A stretch of 16,853 bases of DNA from Acidimicrobiaceae bacterium (GCA_003453695.1 DMNK01000129.1:18872-35724), one strand, 5' to 3'; positions 1 to 7,454 are shown, numbered from the stretch's first letter. Made by a program: numbers and translations. The notes: generated from the sequence alone by a model not told the origin.

Positions 1-51
1 GACCTGCACGACCTGCACGACCGAGACGACCGAGACGACCGAGACAACCAG
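1..51. repeat. 9-nt tandem repeat array upstream of the acyl-CoA dehydrogenase
   Basis: Two copies of GACCTGCAC are followed by three copies of GACCGAGAC and a degenerate unit AACCAGGAC. All are 9 nt long and share the GAC-rich frame. The array runs straight into the ribosome binding site GAGGAG of the gene starting at 65. All three forward frames stay open across it, so it could be the repetitive 3' end of an upstream gene or a non-coding minisatellite. The window edge hides its true length. No function is assigned. Confidence 0.75.
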
Positions 52-64
52 GACGAGGAGACAC

Positions 65-1261
65 GTGGACTTCGCACTCACCGAGGAGGACGAGGCCTTC
101 CGAGATGAACTGCGGGCGTGGCTGGACGAGAACCTGCCCGAGTTCAACGCCGCAGGCGAGATCGGCGACGAGAACAATCCCGACCGCCGCACCATGCTGC
201 GCCGCCAGGCCTGGCAGCGCCGCCTGCACGAGGGCCGGTGGGCGGCCATCAACTGGCCCAAGTCGTGGGGCGGCCGTGAGGCCACCGTCTCGCAGAACGC
301 CATCTACGCCGAGGAGATGGCCAAGGCCAAGACCCCGGGCATCTACAACACCAACGGCCTGTGGCAGATCGGGCCCATGATCCTGCGCTGGGGCACCGAG
401 GACCAGCAGCAACACTGGCTGCCCGGAATCCTCGACGCCAGCGAGCACTGGTGCCAGGGCTTCACCGAGCCCGAGGCGGGCTCGGACCTCGGCAACCTGC
501 GCACCATGGCGGTGCGCCACGGCGACGTCTACGTGGTCACCGGGCGCAAGATCTGGATCTCCACCGCGCACCTGGCCAAGTGGGGGCTGTTCCTGGTGCG
601 CACCGATCCCACCTCGTTGGAGCGCGGTGCCAAGCACGACGGCATCAGCGCCCTCATCGTGGACATGGAGCTCCCCGGCATCGAGGTCCAGGTGATCCGC
701 GACATCACCGGCGGCGAGCTGTTCTGCGAGGTGACCTTCGACGGCGCCCGGGTGCCCGCCGAGTACCTCCTCGGCCAGGAGAACCAGGGGTGGCAGGTGG
801 CCATGGGCACCCTGGGGCACGAGCGGGTGGGCACGGCCGGCATGTCGGTGTCCATGCGCATCGAGCTCGACAACCTGATCGCCACCACCCGGCACCACAA
901 TCCGGCCGCCTTGGAGGACCCCGGACTGCGCGAGCGCGTGGCCCGGGTGTGGACCCAGCTGGAGCTGACCCGTCTGCTCAATGCCCGCGCCCTGTCCAAG
1001 ATCCTGAAGGGCCAGCCCAACTGGCCCGAGGTCCCGCTCGCCAAACTGCAGTGGAGCTACCTGTCCCAGACCATCGCCGAGCTCGGAGTGGACATGCTCG
1101 GGCCGCTCGGGCCTCTGGCCAAGGGCGGGCCCGACACCGTGGACAAGGGGCACTGGGCCCACAACTACGTGTGGCAGCGCTTCACGTCGATCGGCGCCGG
1201 GACCACCGAGGTGCAGAAGAACATCATCGCCGACCGCGCCATCAAGATGCCTCGGCGCTGA
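65..1261 (+). CDS. Acyl-CoA dehydrogenase family protein (FadE-like)
   Basis: FAD-dependent enzyme of the acyl-CoA dehydrogenase superfamily, expected to introduce an alpha,beta double bond into an acyl-CoA in the cytoplasm. The 398-residue length is typical. The N-terminus (DFALTEEDEAFRDELRAWL) is a standard helical start for actinobacterial members. The flavin/substrate-loop motif QGFTEPEAGSDL lies near residues 136-147, followed by KIWIS, and the C-terminus carries GTTEVQKNIIADRAI. Start: GTG at 65 with GAGGAG at 55-60. Oddity: where medium-chain enzymes carry the catalytic base in Glu-Gly-Thr, this protein has Gly-Ala-Gly-Thr (residues 377-380), so the base must sit elsewhere or in a partner subunit. 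Two-subunit acyl-CoA dehydrogenases are known in actinobacterial steroid degradation. The substrate cannot be told from sequence. The next gene begins 51 nt downstream and looks functionally unrelated. Confidence 0.93.
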   Translation: MDFALTEEDEAFRDELRAWLDENLPEFNAAGEIGDENNPDRRTMLRRQAWQRRLHEGRWAAINWPKSWGGREATVSQNAIYAEEMAKAKTPGIYNTNGLWQIGPMILRWGTEDQQQHWLPGILDASEHWCQGFTEPEAGSDLGNLRTMAVRHGDVYVVTGRKIWISTAHLAKWGLFLVRTDPTSLERGAKHDGISALIVDMELPGIEVQVIRDITGGELFCEVTFDGARVPAEYLLGQENQGWQVAMGTLGHERVGTAGMSVSMRIELDNLIATTRHHNPAALEDPGLRERVARVWTQLELTRLLNARALSKILKGQPNWPEVPLAKLQWSYLSQTIAELGVDMLGPLGPLAKGGPDTVDKGHWAHNYVWQRFTSIGAGTTEVQKNIIADRAIKMPRR

Positions 1262-1312
1262 GGCCTCGAGGTCCTGAGGCGGTGCGGCCACTGACGTGCT
1301 GAGGCGCTGAGG

Positions 1313-3118
1313 GTGGCGGTGCTGTCCGAGCCCACTCTCGACCTGCTGCCCCGGCCCCGCCGTCTGCGGCTGGACGGGAGGGCCAGGGCCCGTCCCGGCC
1401 AAGGCGCCCACCGGCGCACGGCGGGTCTGCCGGCCCAGGGGTACCGGCTCGCTCTCGCCCACGACGGCGCCGTCACCATCGAGTCGGCCGACGACGCCGG
1501 GCGCTTCTACGCCGAGGCCACGCTGGCGCAACTGGTGCGGGCCGCCCCGGCCGGGGCCGAGGGCACCGTCCCCGTCGGTGAGATCGAGGACTGGCCCGAC
1601 CTGGCGACGCGCGGCGTCATGCTCGACGTGTCGCGCACCAAGGTGCCCACCCTGGCCACGCTCTTCGACCTCGTGGACCGCATCGCCTCGTGGAAGCTCA
1701 ACCACCTCCAGCTGTACATCGAGCACACCTACGCCTACCCGGGCCACGAGGAGGTGTGGGGGGAGGCGGACCCCTATGACGCCTCCGACCTGGCACGCTT
1801 GTCCGCCTACTGCGCCGAACGTCACGTCACGCTGGCGGCCAACCGCAACTGCCTGGGGCACATGGAACGGTGGCTGCTCCACGACCGCTACGCGCCGCTC
1901 GGGATCATCCAGGGGGTGGGCCCCGGCCCGATGGGCCTCACGTTCGCCGCCTCCACCCTGGACCCGTCCAACCCGGCCTGCCTGGGCCTGGTGCGCGAGC
2001 TGGTGGCCGAGCTCGTCGACGCCGTGCCGAGCGAGGTGGTCCACATCGGACTCGACGAGCCCTGGGACCTCCCCGCGTCCCGAACCGGGGAATGGGCCGG
2101 CTGGCTGCGCCAGCTCAGGTCGCTTCCCGAGCTGGAGGGACGGGAGCTGCTCGTGTGGGGGGACATGCCCGCCGCCCATCCCGAGCTCCTCGTGGACTTG
2201 GCCGGCGGCCCGGGCGTCACGGTGTGCGAGTGGGGGTACGAGGCCGACCATCCCTTTGCGCCGCGCCTCCGGGCGCTGGCCGATGCCGGCGTGTCCAGCT
2301 GGGTGGCGCCGGGCACGTCCAGCTGGCTGTCGGTGCTGGGGCGCACCTCCAACGCCGTCGAGAACTGCCGTGGCGCGCTGCACGCTGCCGCGCAAGGAGG
2401 CGCCGGCGGGATGCTGGTCACCGACTGGGGCGACTTCGGCCATCATCAGCCGCTGGCGGTGTCGGACCCGGGGTTGGCGGCAGCCGCCGCCCTCTCCTGG
2501 TGCGCCGCCACCAACGAGGACATCTCCGCGCAGCGCCTGGCGCACCTTCTCGATCTGCACTGCTACCAGGACGAGGCGGACGAGCTGGGCGCGGCGGTGG
2601 CGTCGCTGGGCGACGCCCACACGCTCCAGCCCGTGCAGCTGCCCAACATCTCGGGGCTCGTCCTGCACCTCTACTTCCCCCAGCTGCCCGTCACCCCGGC
2701 ACTGCATCCCGACCTGTCCGCCGCCCACATGGCGCGGGTGCAGGCGGCCATCGAGGACGCCGTCGCCGCTCTGGGAAGGGCGCGGCCCAAGAGCGAACAC
2801 GGCAGGCTCGCCGCCGAGGAGCTGGCGGTGGCGGCGGGACTCGTGACCCTGTGCTGCGCTGATGCCCGGGCCCGCCTCGAAGGCGACGGCACCATGGCCT
2901 CCGTGCCCTCGGCGGTGCGGGCCGGGTTGGAGGCGCGGATGACCGAGGCCATCAGCGCACACCGGGCCCAGTGGCTGGCCAGGAACCGCCCCGGAGGGCT
3001 CGACGAGTCCTGCGCCTGGCTCGAGCACGTGCGCGCCTGTTACCGCGCCGGTGGGGCAGAGGAGGAGTGGGCGGGACCGCTGGTGGCGGCAGCGCGGGCG
3101 CGCCAGGCCCGGCGATGA
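1313..3118 (+). CDS. Glycoside hydrolase family 20-type beta-N-acetylhexosaminidase
   Basis: Predicted exo-acting hexosaminidase of 601 residues. Residues 1 to about 95 form a short alpha/beta domain of the GH20b type (ending near GEIEDWPDL). A TIM-barrel follows, beginning with RGVMLDVSRTKVPT and LNHLQLYIEHTYAY. The GH20 catalytic pair is visible as HIGLDEPWDL with Asp248-Glu249, in the position of the usual H-x-G-x-D-E. The later TDWGDFGHHQP segment fits GcnA-like hexosaminidases, and a helical C-terminal region of about 150 residues completes the protein. There is no signal peptide, so it should act on imported or internal oligosaccharides. The start is GTG 1313; GTG 1319 is in frame and better spaced from GAGGG at 1309-1313, so it is a real alternative. 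The stop overlaps the next start by 4 nt (ATGA), implying translational coupling with the PIG-L deacetylase. The exact sugar specificity is inferred. Confidence 0.85.
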   Translation: MAVLSEPTLDLLPRPRRLRLDGRARARPGQGAHRRTAGLPAQGYRLALAHDGAVTIESADDAGRFYAEATLAQLVRAAPAGAEGTVPVGEIEDWPDLATRGVMLDVSRTKVPTLATLFDLVDRIASWKLNHLQLYIEHTYAYPGHEEVWGEADPYDASDLARLSAYCAERHVTLAANRNCLGHMERWLLHDRYAPLGIIQGVGPGPMGLTFAASTLDPSNPACLGLVRELVAELVDAVPSEVVHIGLDEPWDLPASRTGEWAGWLRQLRSLPELEGRELLVWGDMPAAHPELLVDLAGGPGVTVCEWGYEADHPFAPRLRALADAGVSSWVAPGTSSWLSVLGRTSNAVENCRGALHAAAQGGAGGMLVTDWGDFGHHQPLAVSDPGLAAAAALSWCAATNEDISAQRLAHLLDLHCYQDEADELGAAVASLGDAHTLQPVQLPNISGLVLHLYFPQLPVTPALHPDLSAAHMARVQAAIEDAVAALGRARPKSEHGRLAAEELAVAAGLVTLCCADARARLEGDGTMASVPSAVRAGLEARMTEAISAHRAQWLARNRPGGLDESCAWLEHVRACYRAGGAEEEWAGPLVAAARARQARR

Positions 3119-3981
3119 GCGTCCGGGCGGCCGGGGACGGCGTCGGCACCGAGCCCGTGGTGCTCCACGTCGCTCCCCATCCCGACGACGAGCTCATCGG
3201 TTCGCCGGCCGCCCTCATGGCGCTGCGCGACGCCGGGTGGCGGGTGGTGAACCTGGCATGCAGCCTGGGAGCCGCCGCCGACCGCGAGCGTCGACGGCGG
3301 GAGTTGGAGGGCGCCTGCCGGCTGGCGCGATTCGAATGCGAAGTCGTCTCCTCTCCCCTCGACGACCCCCTCGCCTCTGCTGCCGTCGAGGTGGCTGTCC
3401 GCCGCCTGGTCGCCGACGTCGCCGGCGCCTTGGAGCGTCACCGTCCTCGGGTGGTCGTGGCGCCCAGCCCCCACGATCGCCACCGCGGCCACGAGGTGGT
3501 GGGACGCGCCGTGGTGTCGGCGTGCGCCGCTGCTGTCGGCGAAGGTCCCGGCGAGGGTGAGCGCACCGCATCGAGCCCCGCCCCTGAGCGCTTGTGGCTG
3601 TGGGGCCTGTGGGCAGACCTCCCGTTCCCCTCCTTGGCGGTGGGATTCGACGAGACCCGGCTGGCAGAGATGCTCGGCGCCTTGTCCGCCCACGCCGGCG
3701 AGATGGCCCGCAACGACTACCGCCGGCTGGTGCGCGGCCGCGCCGAGATGAACGCTTCCCTCGGGCCGGAGCGGGTGTTCGGTTTCGGTTTCAGCGCGTC
3801 GGTGTCGGACAGGCCGTATGTCGAGCTGCTCACCGAGCTCGGCCGAAAGAACGGCCACTGGCACCTCGGTGCACCCCGCTGGCTGGATGCTCGCGCCCCT
3901 GTCGCCGGCCTGGGCGACGACGTCCTCGACGCCTGGCTGGAAGAGCCCAGTGTCACCGATCGCTTCGGCGCGCCAGGCTGA
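3115..3981 (+). CDS. PIG-L/LmbE family N-acetylglucosaminyl deacetylase-like protein
   Basis: Zinc-dependent de-N-acetylase fold of 288 residues, the family of GlcNAc-PI deacetylase, MshB/BshB and archaeal diacetylchitobiose deacetylase. The metal-binding motif APHPDDE is at residues 20-26 (His22, Asp25). The second cluster, PHDRHRGH, gives Asp121, His123 and His126, matching the usual H-x-D-H-type zinc/catalytic segment. ATG 3115 is chosen because it forms an ATGA overlap with the preceding hexosaminidase stop. The open frame extends 48 codons further upstream, but that stretch lies inside the hexosaminidase gene and has no family similarity. The pairing suggests removal of the acetyl group from GlcNAc or a GlcNAc-terminated product released by the neighbour. 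Members also act in mycothiol synthesis, so a thiol-cofactor role remains possible. The substrate is inference. Confidence 0.88.
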   Translation: MSVRAAGDGVGTEPVVLHVAPHPDDELIGSPAALMALRDAGWRVVNLACSLGAAADRERRRRELEGACRLARFECEVVSSPLDDPLASAAVEVAVRRLVADVAGALERHRPRVVVAPSPHDRHRGHEVVGRAVVSACAAAVGEGPGEGERTASSPAPERLWLWGLWADLPFPSLAVGFDETRLAEMLGALSAHAGEMARNDYRRLVRGRAEMNASLGPERVFGFGFSASVSDRPYVELLTELGRKNGHWHLGAPRWLDARAPVAGLGDDVLDAWLEEPSVTDRFGAPG

Positions 3982-4003
3982 CGGTGCCGAGGGGCGATCA
4001 CCG

Positions 4004-4702
4004 ATGACGCATCGCCTCGTCCTGTGGGACGTCGACGGCACGCTGCTGTCGACCGGCCCGGTCGGCCGACAGGCCCTCGAGGTGGGAACCGCCGAGGTGG
4101 CTGGGCTCTCCGAGGTCCCGCACGTCTCCATGAGTGGGAAGACCGACCCGCAGATCGTCGCCGAGATCCTGGCCGTGGCCGGCACCTCACCCGAGGAGTC
4201 CGCGGCGCTGATCCCGGCTGCCCTGGGTGTGGCCGAGCGGTGGCTGGCCGAGGGGCGGCCTCGCATCGTCGCCGAAGGATTCGTGCAGCCGGGCGTCCCC
4301 GAGGTCCTCGAGGCGCTGTCCGCCACCCACGGCGTCCGGCAGACCCTCCTCACCGGGAACGTGGAGCCCAACGCCTTCGTGAAGGTCGACGCCTTCGGCC
4401 TGGCACCGTTCTTCGACTTCGCCATCGGCGCCTACGGGAGCGACCACCCCGACCGGGAGTGTCTGGTGCCCATGGCGCTCGAACGGGTGGCCAGGTTGCG
4501 CAGCGACCGTTTCGGAGCGGACGAAGCCTGGATCATCGGCGACACCGTGAACGACCTGCGCTGCGCCCGGGCCGCAGGCGCGCACTGCGTGCTCGTGGCG
4601 ACAGGACGAGAGGGCATCGGGAACCTGGGTCGCCTCGAGCCGGACCATCTCCTCGACGACCTGTCGGACACCTCCACCGTCCTCGACATCCTGCTGGGGT
4701 AG
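4004..4702 (+). CDS. HAD-superfamily phosphatase (phosphoglycolate phosphatase-like)
   Basis: A 232-residue HAD hydrolase. Motif I is WDVDGT, with nucleophile Asp9 and acid/base Asp11. A helical cap segment follows (about residues 20-85). Motif II is the Thr in LLTGN, and motif IV is GDTVNDLRCARAAGA, which binds magnesium. Such proteins dephosphorylate small phosphometabolites, commonly sugar phosphates or phosphoglycolate. ATG 4004 has a good ribosome site, GAGGGG at 3989-3994, and gives the motif I aspartate at the expected distance from the N-terminus. It lies 22 nt after the deacetylase stop, so it is probably in the same transcript. If the unit handles amino sugars, the phosphatase could act on a hexosamine phosphate, but nothing in the sequence fixes this. 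The family assignment is firm and the substrate open. Confidence 0.88.
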   Translation: MTHRLVLWDVDGTLLSTGPVGRQALEVGTAEVAGLSEVPHVSMSGKTDPQIVAEILAVAGTSPEESAALIPAALGVAERWLAEGRPRIVAEGFVQPGVPEVLEALSATHGVRQTLLTGNVEPNAFVKVDAFGLAPFFDFAIGAYGSDHPDRECLVPMALERVARLRSDRFGADEAWIIGDTVNDLRCARAAGAHCVLVATGREGIGNLGRLEPDHLLDDLSDTSTVLDILLG

Positions 4703-4783
4703 GACTCGGGGGCACGACTCGCGGCGGACTCGGGCACGGCTCGGGCAGGACAAGCCGCCCGGCGCTGTGCCACGCTTCCCGCC
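4703..4783. repeat. Intergenic spacer with imperfect GGACTCGGG repeats
   Basis: This 81-nt spacer contains GGACTCGGG at 4702-4710 and again at 4726-4734. Both are followed by similar GCAC/CTCG-rich sequence, giving an imperfect direct repeat of about 24 nt. I see no Shine-Dalgarno sequence just before the exonuclease start at 4784 and no clear terminator. The next gene may therefore be leaderless or have its own promoter here. Confidence 0.4.
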
Positions 4784-5680
4784 ATGGACGTGCACCTCGT
4801 CGACGGCACGTACGAGCTGTTCCGTCATCACTTCGGCCAGCCTTCTCGCCTGGCGGGGGACGGGACGGAGATCGCCGCGACCCGCGGCGTGCTCTCGACC
4901 ATCGTGTCGATGCTCGAGAGCGGCGTCACCCACCTCGGCGTCGCCACCGATCACGTTATCGAGTCGTTTCGCAACGAGCTGTGGCCCGGCTACAAGACGA
5001 GCGCCGGCGTGCCCGCCGAGCTCCTGGCTCAGTTCCCCATGATCGAGCTGGCGCTCGAGGCCTTGGGGGTGGCGCTGTGGCCGATGGTCGAGTTGGAGGC
5101 CGACGACGCCCTGGCCTCTGCTGCCGCCGTTTCAGCCGACGACCCGAGGGTCGCCCAGGTGCGCATCTGCACCCCGGACAAGGACCTGGCCCAGTGCGTG
5201 CGCGACGGCCGGGTCGTCCAACTCGACAGGCGGGCAGGCACCGTGCTCGACGAGGAGGCCGTGTTCGAGAAATACGGTGTTGCCCCGACGTCCATCCCCG
5301 ACTGGCTGGCACTGGTGGGGGACAGCGCCGACGGCTTCCCCGGCCTCTCTGGCTGGGGGAAGCGCTCGGCGGCGTTGGTGCTCGCCCATTACGGCACGAT
5401 CGACGCCGTGCCCGATGCCCTGGCCGACTGGGACCCGGACGTGCGCAAGCAGGTACGGGGGGCGGCCGCCCTGGCCGACCGCCTGGCCGGGGAACGACCA
5501 CTGGCCCTGCTGTTTCGCGAGCTGGCCACGCTGAGGATCGAACGAGACCTGCTCGACGACGTCGATCAGCTGGAGTGGAGCGGTCCCACCCCGGCGTTCG
5601 GCGAGGTGTGTGCGCTGTTCGGCGACGAGCGCCTGGCGGAACGGGCGGCGGCGGCCGGCCGCCGCCGGGGCAGGGCCTGA
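4784..5680 (+). CDS. 5'-3' exonuclease family protein (PolI N-domain/FEN-like)
   Basis: A 298-residue stand-alone member of the metal-dependent 5'-3' exonuclease/flap nuclease family, related to the N-terminal domain of DNA polymerase I. Visible motifs in order: LVDGTYELFR (metal Asp7), SFRNELWPGYK, ELEADDALA (acidic metal site), TPDKDLAQCV (acidic pair) and GDSADGFPGLSGWGKRSA, the helix-3-turn-helix DNA-binding segment. The C-terminal tail is rich in Arg, Ala and Gly. Compared with the common YKxxR-xxx-P pattern, this protein has YKTSAGVP, so the arginine that normally follows is absent. I recall that as a trait of one actinobacterial subgroup. ATG 4784 directly precedes the first motif, though no ribosome site is visible. 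Its likely role is RNA-primer or flap removal in repair. It shows no functional link to its neighbours. Confidence 0.87.
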   Translation: MDVHLVDGTYELFRHHFGQPSRLAGDGTEIAATRGVLSTIVSMLESGVTHLGVATDHVIESFRNELWPGYKTSAGVPAELLAQFPMIELALEALGVALWPMVELEADDALASAAAVSADDPRVAQVRICTPDKDLAQCVRDGRVVQLDRRAGTVLDEEAVFEKYGVAPTSIPDWLALVGDSADGFPGLSGWGKRSAALVLAHYGTIDAVPDALADWDPDVRKQVRGAAALADRLAGERPLALLFRELATLRIERDLLDDVDQLEWSGPTPAFGEVCALFGDERLAERAAAAGRRRGRA

Positions 5681-5691
5681 GCGACGGCGGC
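5661..5691 (+). terminator. Possible hairpin across the exonuclease stop
   Basis: GCCGCCG at 5661-5667 can pair with CGGCGGC at 5685-5691, leaving a 17-nt loop. The stem is GC-only and followed by CTTCTAG rather than a run of T, so intrinsic termination is doubtful. In such GC-rich DNA this pairing could be accidental. Confidence 0.2.
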
Positions 5692-5751
5692 GCTTCTAGA
5701 CTCCGCCGGGACTTCAGCCCGCGGATCCCGTCCGGGAAGGAGACGAGCGCG

Positions 5752-6306
5752 ATGTCGACGGAGAGACTCTCACGCGCCTTTGCCAGCACACGCGCAGTGC
5801 TCGCCAACATCGAGCGTGGCCAGCTCGACCAGCAGACACCGTGTCAACTGTGGACCGTGCACCAGCTCATCAACCACGTGGTAGGCGCCCCCCGTTTCGC
5901 CGTGCACATCCTCGAGACCGGTGCACGGGTCGACGACGATGAGGACTACGCGGCGGGCGACTACATGGGCGCCTACGAGAAGGTGTCGTCCGAAGCCCTG
6001 GCCGCCTTCGAGGCGCCGGGGGTCATGGACAAGATGGTCCCCATGCCCTTCGGTGAGATCCCGGGGTCGTTTCTCGTGACGATCATGACCACCGACCAGC
6101 TCACCCACGGATGGGACCTGGCCCGGGCCACGGGGCAGTCCACCGACCTCGAGCCTGAGCTGGCCGAGGAGCTGCTGGCCCAAGCGGCCGTTCCTGACGA
6201 GTTCCGCGGCGAAGAGGGCAAGGCGCCCTTCGGCCCCAGGCAGGAAGCGCCGCACGGGGCGACCTCAGCCGATCAGCTGGCCGCCTACTTGGGCCGTCGC
6301 CTCTGA
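5752..6306 (+). CDS. TIGR03086-type DinB/mycothiol-dependent isomerase-like metal-binding protein
   Basis: A 184-residue four-helix DinB-fold protein. The TPCQLWTVHQLINHVVG segment (residues 29-45) closely follows the TIGR03086 pattern, and TTDQLTHGWDLARATG (113-128) carries the second metal site. His42, Asp115 and His119 line up with the His/Glu/His zinc ligands known from mycothiol-dependent maleylpyruvate isomerase, with Asp replacing Glu. Some members of the wider family transfer to or isomerise with mycothiol or bacillithiol; most are uncharacterised. ATG 5752 has a strong GGGAAGGAG ribosome site at 5734-5742. The open frame continues far upstream, but that is an out-of-frame reading of the exonuclease and HAD genes. 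It lies 71 nt after the exonuclease. It ends 11 nt before the convergent thiolase gene, so it closes the plus-strand block. The reaction is unknown. Confidence 0.85.
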   Translation: MSTERLSRAFASTRAVLANIERGQLDQQTPCQLWTVHQLINHVVGAPRFAVHILETGARVDDDEDYAAGDYMGAYEKVSSEALAAFEAPGVMDKMVPMPFGEIPGSFLVTIMTTDQLTHGWDLARATGQSTDLEPELAEELLAQAAVPDEFRGEEGKAPFGPRQEAPHGATSADQLAAYLGRRL

Positions 6307-6333
6307 GATCCTCCGGCTCAGCGGGTGAGGATC
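6307..6333. terminator. Possible bidirectional hairpin between convergent genes
   Basis: GATCCTC at 6307-6313 is complementary to GAGGATC at 6327-6333, with a 13-nt loop that contains the thiolase stop codon. It lies exactly where the plus-strand DinB gene and minus-strand thiolase gene converge, 11 nt apart. It has no T-tract on either side and a short stem, so its strength as a terminator is uncertain. Confidence 0.3.
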
Positions 6334-7454
6334 ACGACGCCGGCGTTGGCGCCGCGGCCCACGGTGTGCGACAGCGCCGTGCGGGCCCCGGGCACCTGCC
6401 GGGCCCCGCACTGGCCTCGCAGCTGGCGCACGAGCTCGACCACCTGACCGAGGGCCGACGCCCCGAGGGGCTCGCCCTTCGACAGCAGTCCCCCGCTCGG
6501 GTTCACCGGCAGCCGGCCGCCGAGCTGGGTCGCCCCCGACTCGAGCAGCTCCGCCGACGAACCGGGCGCGCACAGGGCGAGCTCCTCGTAGCTGAGCAGC
6601 TCCCGGGCGGCGTCGGTGTCCTGACACTCCACGACGTCGAGATCCCCGGGTCCGACCCCGGCCTGCTCGTAGGCATCCTGGGCCGCCAGGGCGGTGGGCG
6701 GGATGACGTCGTCGTCGACCAGGCCCGACAGCGGTGTGGACTCGCTCAGCACCGCCCCGGGCACGTGCGAGCGCAGGACGGCGGCGGCGAGACGGACGGC
6801 GCCCGACGACCCGGTGCCGTTGGCGCGCAGCACCACGGCGGCGGCACCTTCGTTCGGGGTGCACAGCATCCACAGACGGAGCGGCTCGCACACCACCCGC
6901 GAGGCGAGCACGTCGCCGGCGACCACCTCGGAGCGGAACATGGCGTCGTCGTTGTGCACCCCGTGACGGCGGTTCTTCACCACCACGGCGGCCAGATGGT
7001 CCTTGGTGACCCCTGAACTCTCCATGAGCCGCTGGGCGCGCAGGGCGAAGTAGGCGGGGGTCGCCGCCAGCCCCGCCTCCTCCTGCCAGGGCTCGAAGAA
7101 CGACGAGCGGATGATGCCTTTGGGCATCTTCTCCACGCCGAACACGAGCACGGTGTCGTACTGGGCGGCGGCGATGGCGCCGGCGGCCAGCATGAGGGCG
7201 GCACCGCCGCTGGCACAGCCCGCCTCCACGTCCACGATGGGCATGCCGGTCATCCCCAGCGCGCCCAGCACCTTGTGGCCCGACGCCACCCCGCCGTAGG
7301 CGGTGGCGCAGAAGGCCGCCTGGAATCCACCCCGGCCCACACCGGCCTCGGTGAGGGCGGCGCGCACAGCGGTGACCCCCATCTCGGTGGTGGACAGCTC
7401 GCCGTGACGGCCGAAGGGGTGCATGCCCACGCCGGCCACGTCGACTGCTCTCAC
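6318..7454 (-). CDS. Thiolase-like / SCP-x-type acyl-CoA lyase
   Basis: A 378-residue thiolase-fold protein of the SCP-x/lipid-transfer group. The nucleophile motif EAGCASGGAALMLA places Cys80 at the N-terminal half's active site. The C-terminal half has NPSGGLLSKGEPLGASALGQ, then LRGQCGARQVPGARTALSH and VGRGANAGVV. Compared with classical thiolases, the conserved GHP is GEP (Glu328) and the terminal C-x-G is replaced by HTVGRG, so ordinary Claisen chemistry is doubtful. Relatives that pair with DUF35 proteins include the retro-aldolase Ltp2, which cleaves steroid side-chain CoA thioesters. GTG 7454 is chosen because it overlaps the DUF35 stop as GTGA. The open frame runs on upstream, but that part overlaps DUF35 in another frame. 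It is the last gene of a minus-strand operon. Retro-aldol or acyl-transfer activity is inferred. Confidence 0.87.
   Translation of the reverse strand: MRAVDVAGVGMHPFGRHGELSTTEMGVTAVRAALTEAGVGRGGFQAAFCATAYGGVASGHKVLGALGMTGMPIVDVEAGCASGGAALMLAAGAIAAAQYDTVLVFGVEKMPKGIIRSSFFEPWQEEAGLAATPAYFALRAQRLMESSGVTKDHLAAVVVKNRRHGVHNDDAMFRSEVVAGDVLASRVVCEPLRLWMLCTPNEGAAAVVLRANGTGSSGAVRLAAAVLRSHVPGAVLSESTPLSGLVDDDVIPPTALAAQDAYEQAGVGPGDLDVVECQDTDAARELLSYEELALCAPGSSAELLESGATQLGGRLPVNPSGGLLSKGEPLGASALGQVVELVRQLRGQCGARQVPGARTALSHTVGRGANAGVVILTR

Noticed and set aside
1258..1313. Four copies of CTGAGG(C/G) around the acyl-CoA dehydrogenase stop and hexosaminidase start
   Set aside because: Seven-base units in GC-rich DNA, partly within ribosome-site sequence; too short and irregularly spaced to call a real repeat.
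3040..4425. 461-codon minus-strand open frame under the deacetylase and HAD genes
   Set aside because: Spans two well-supported plus-strand genes, with biased composition and no motif.
4024..5751. Long frame upstream of the DinB gene on the same strand
   Set aside because: It reads out of frame through the HAD and exonuclease genes; the DinB domain starts at 5752 with a strong ribosome site.
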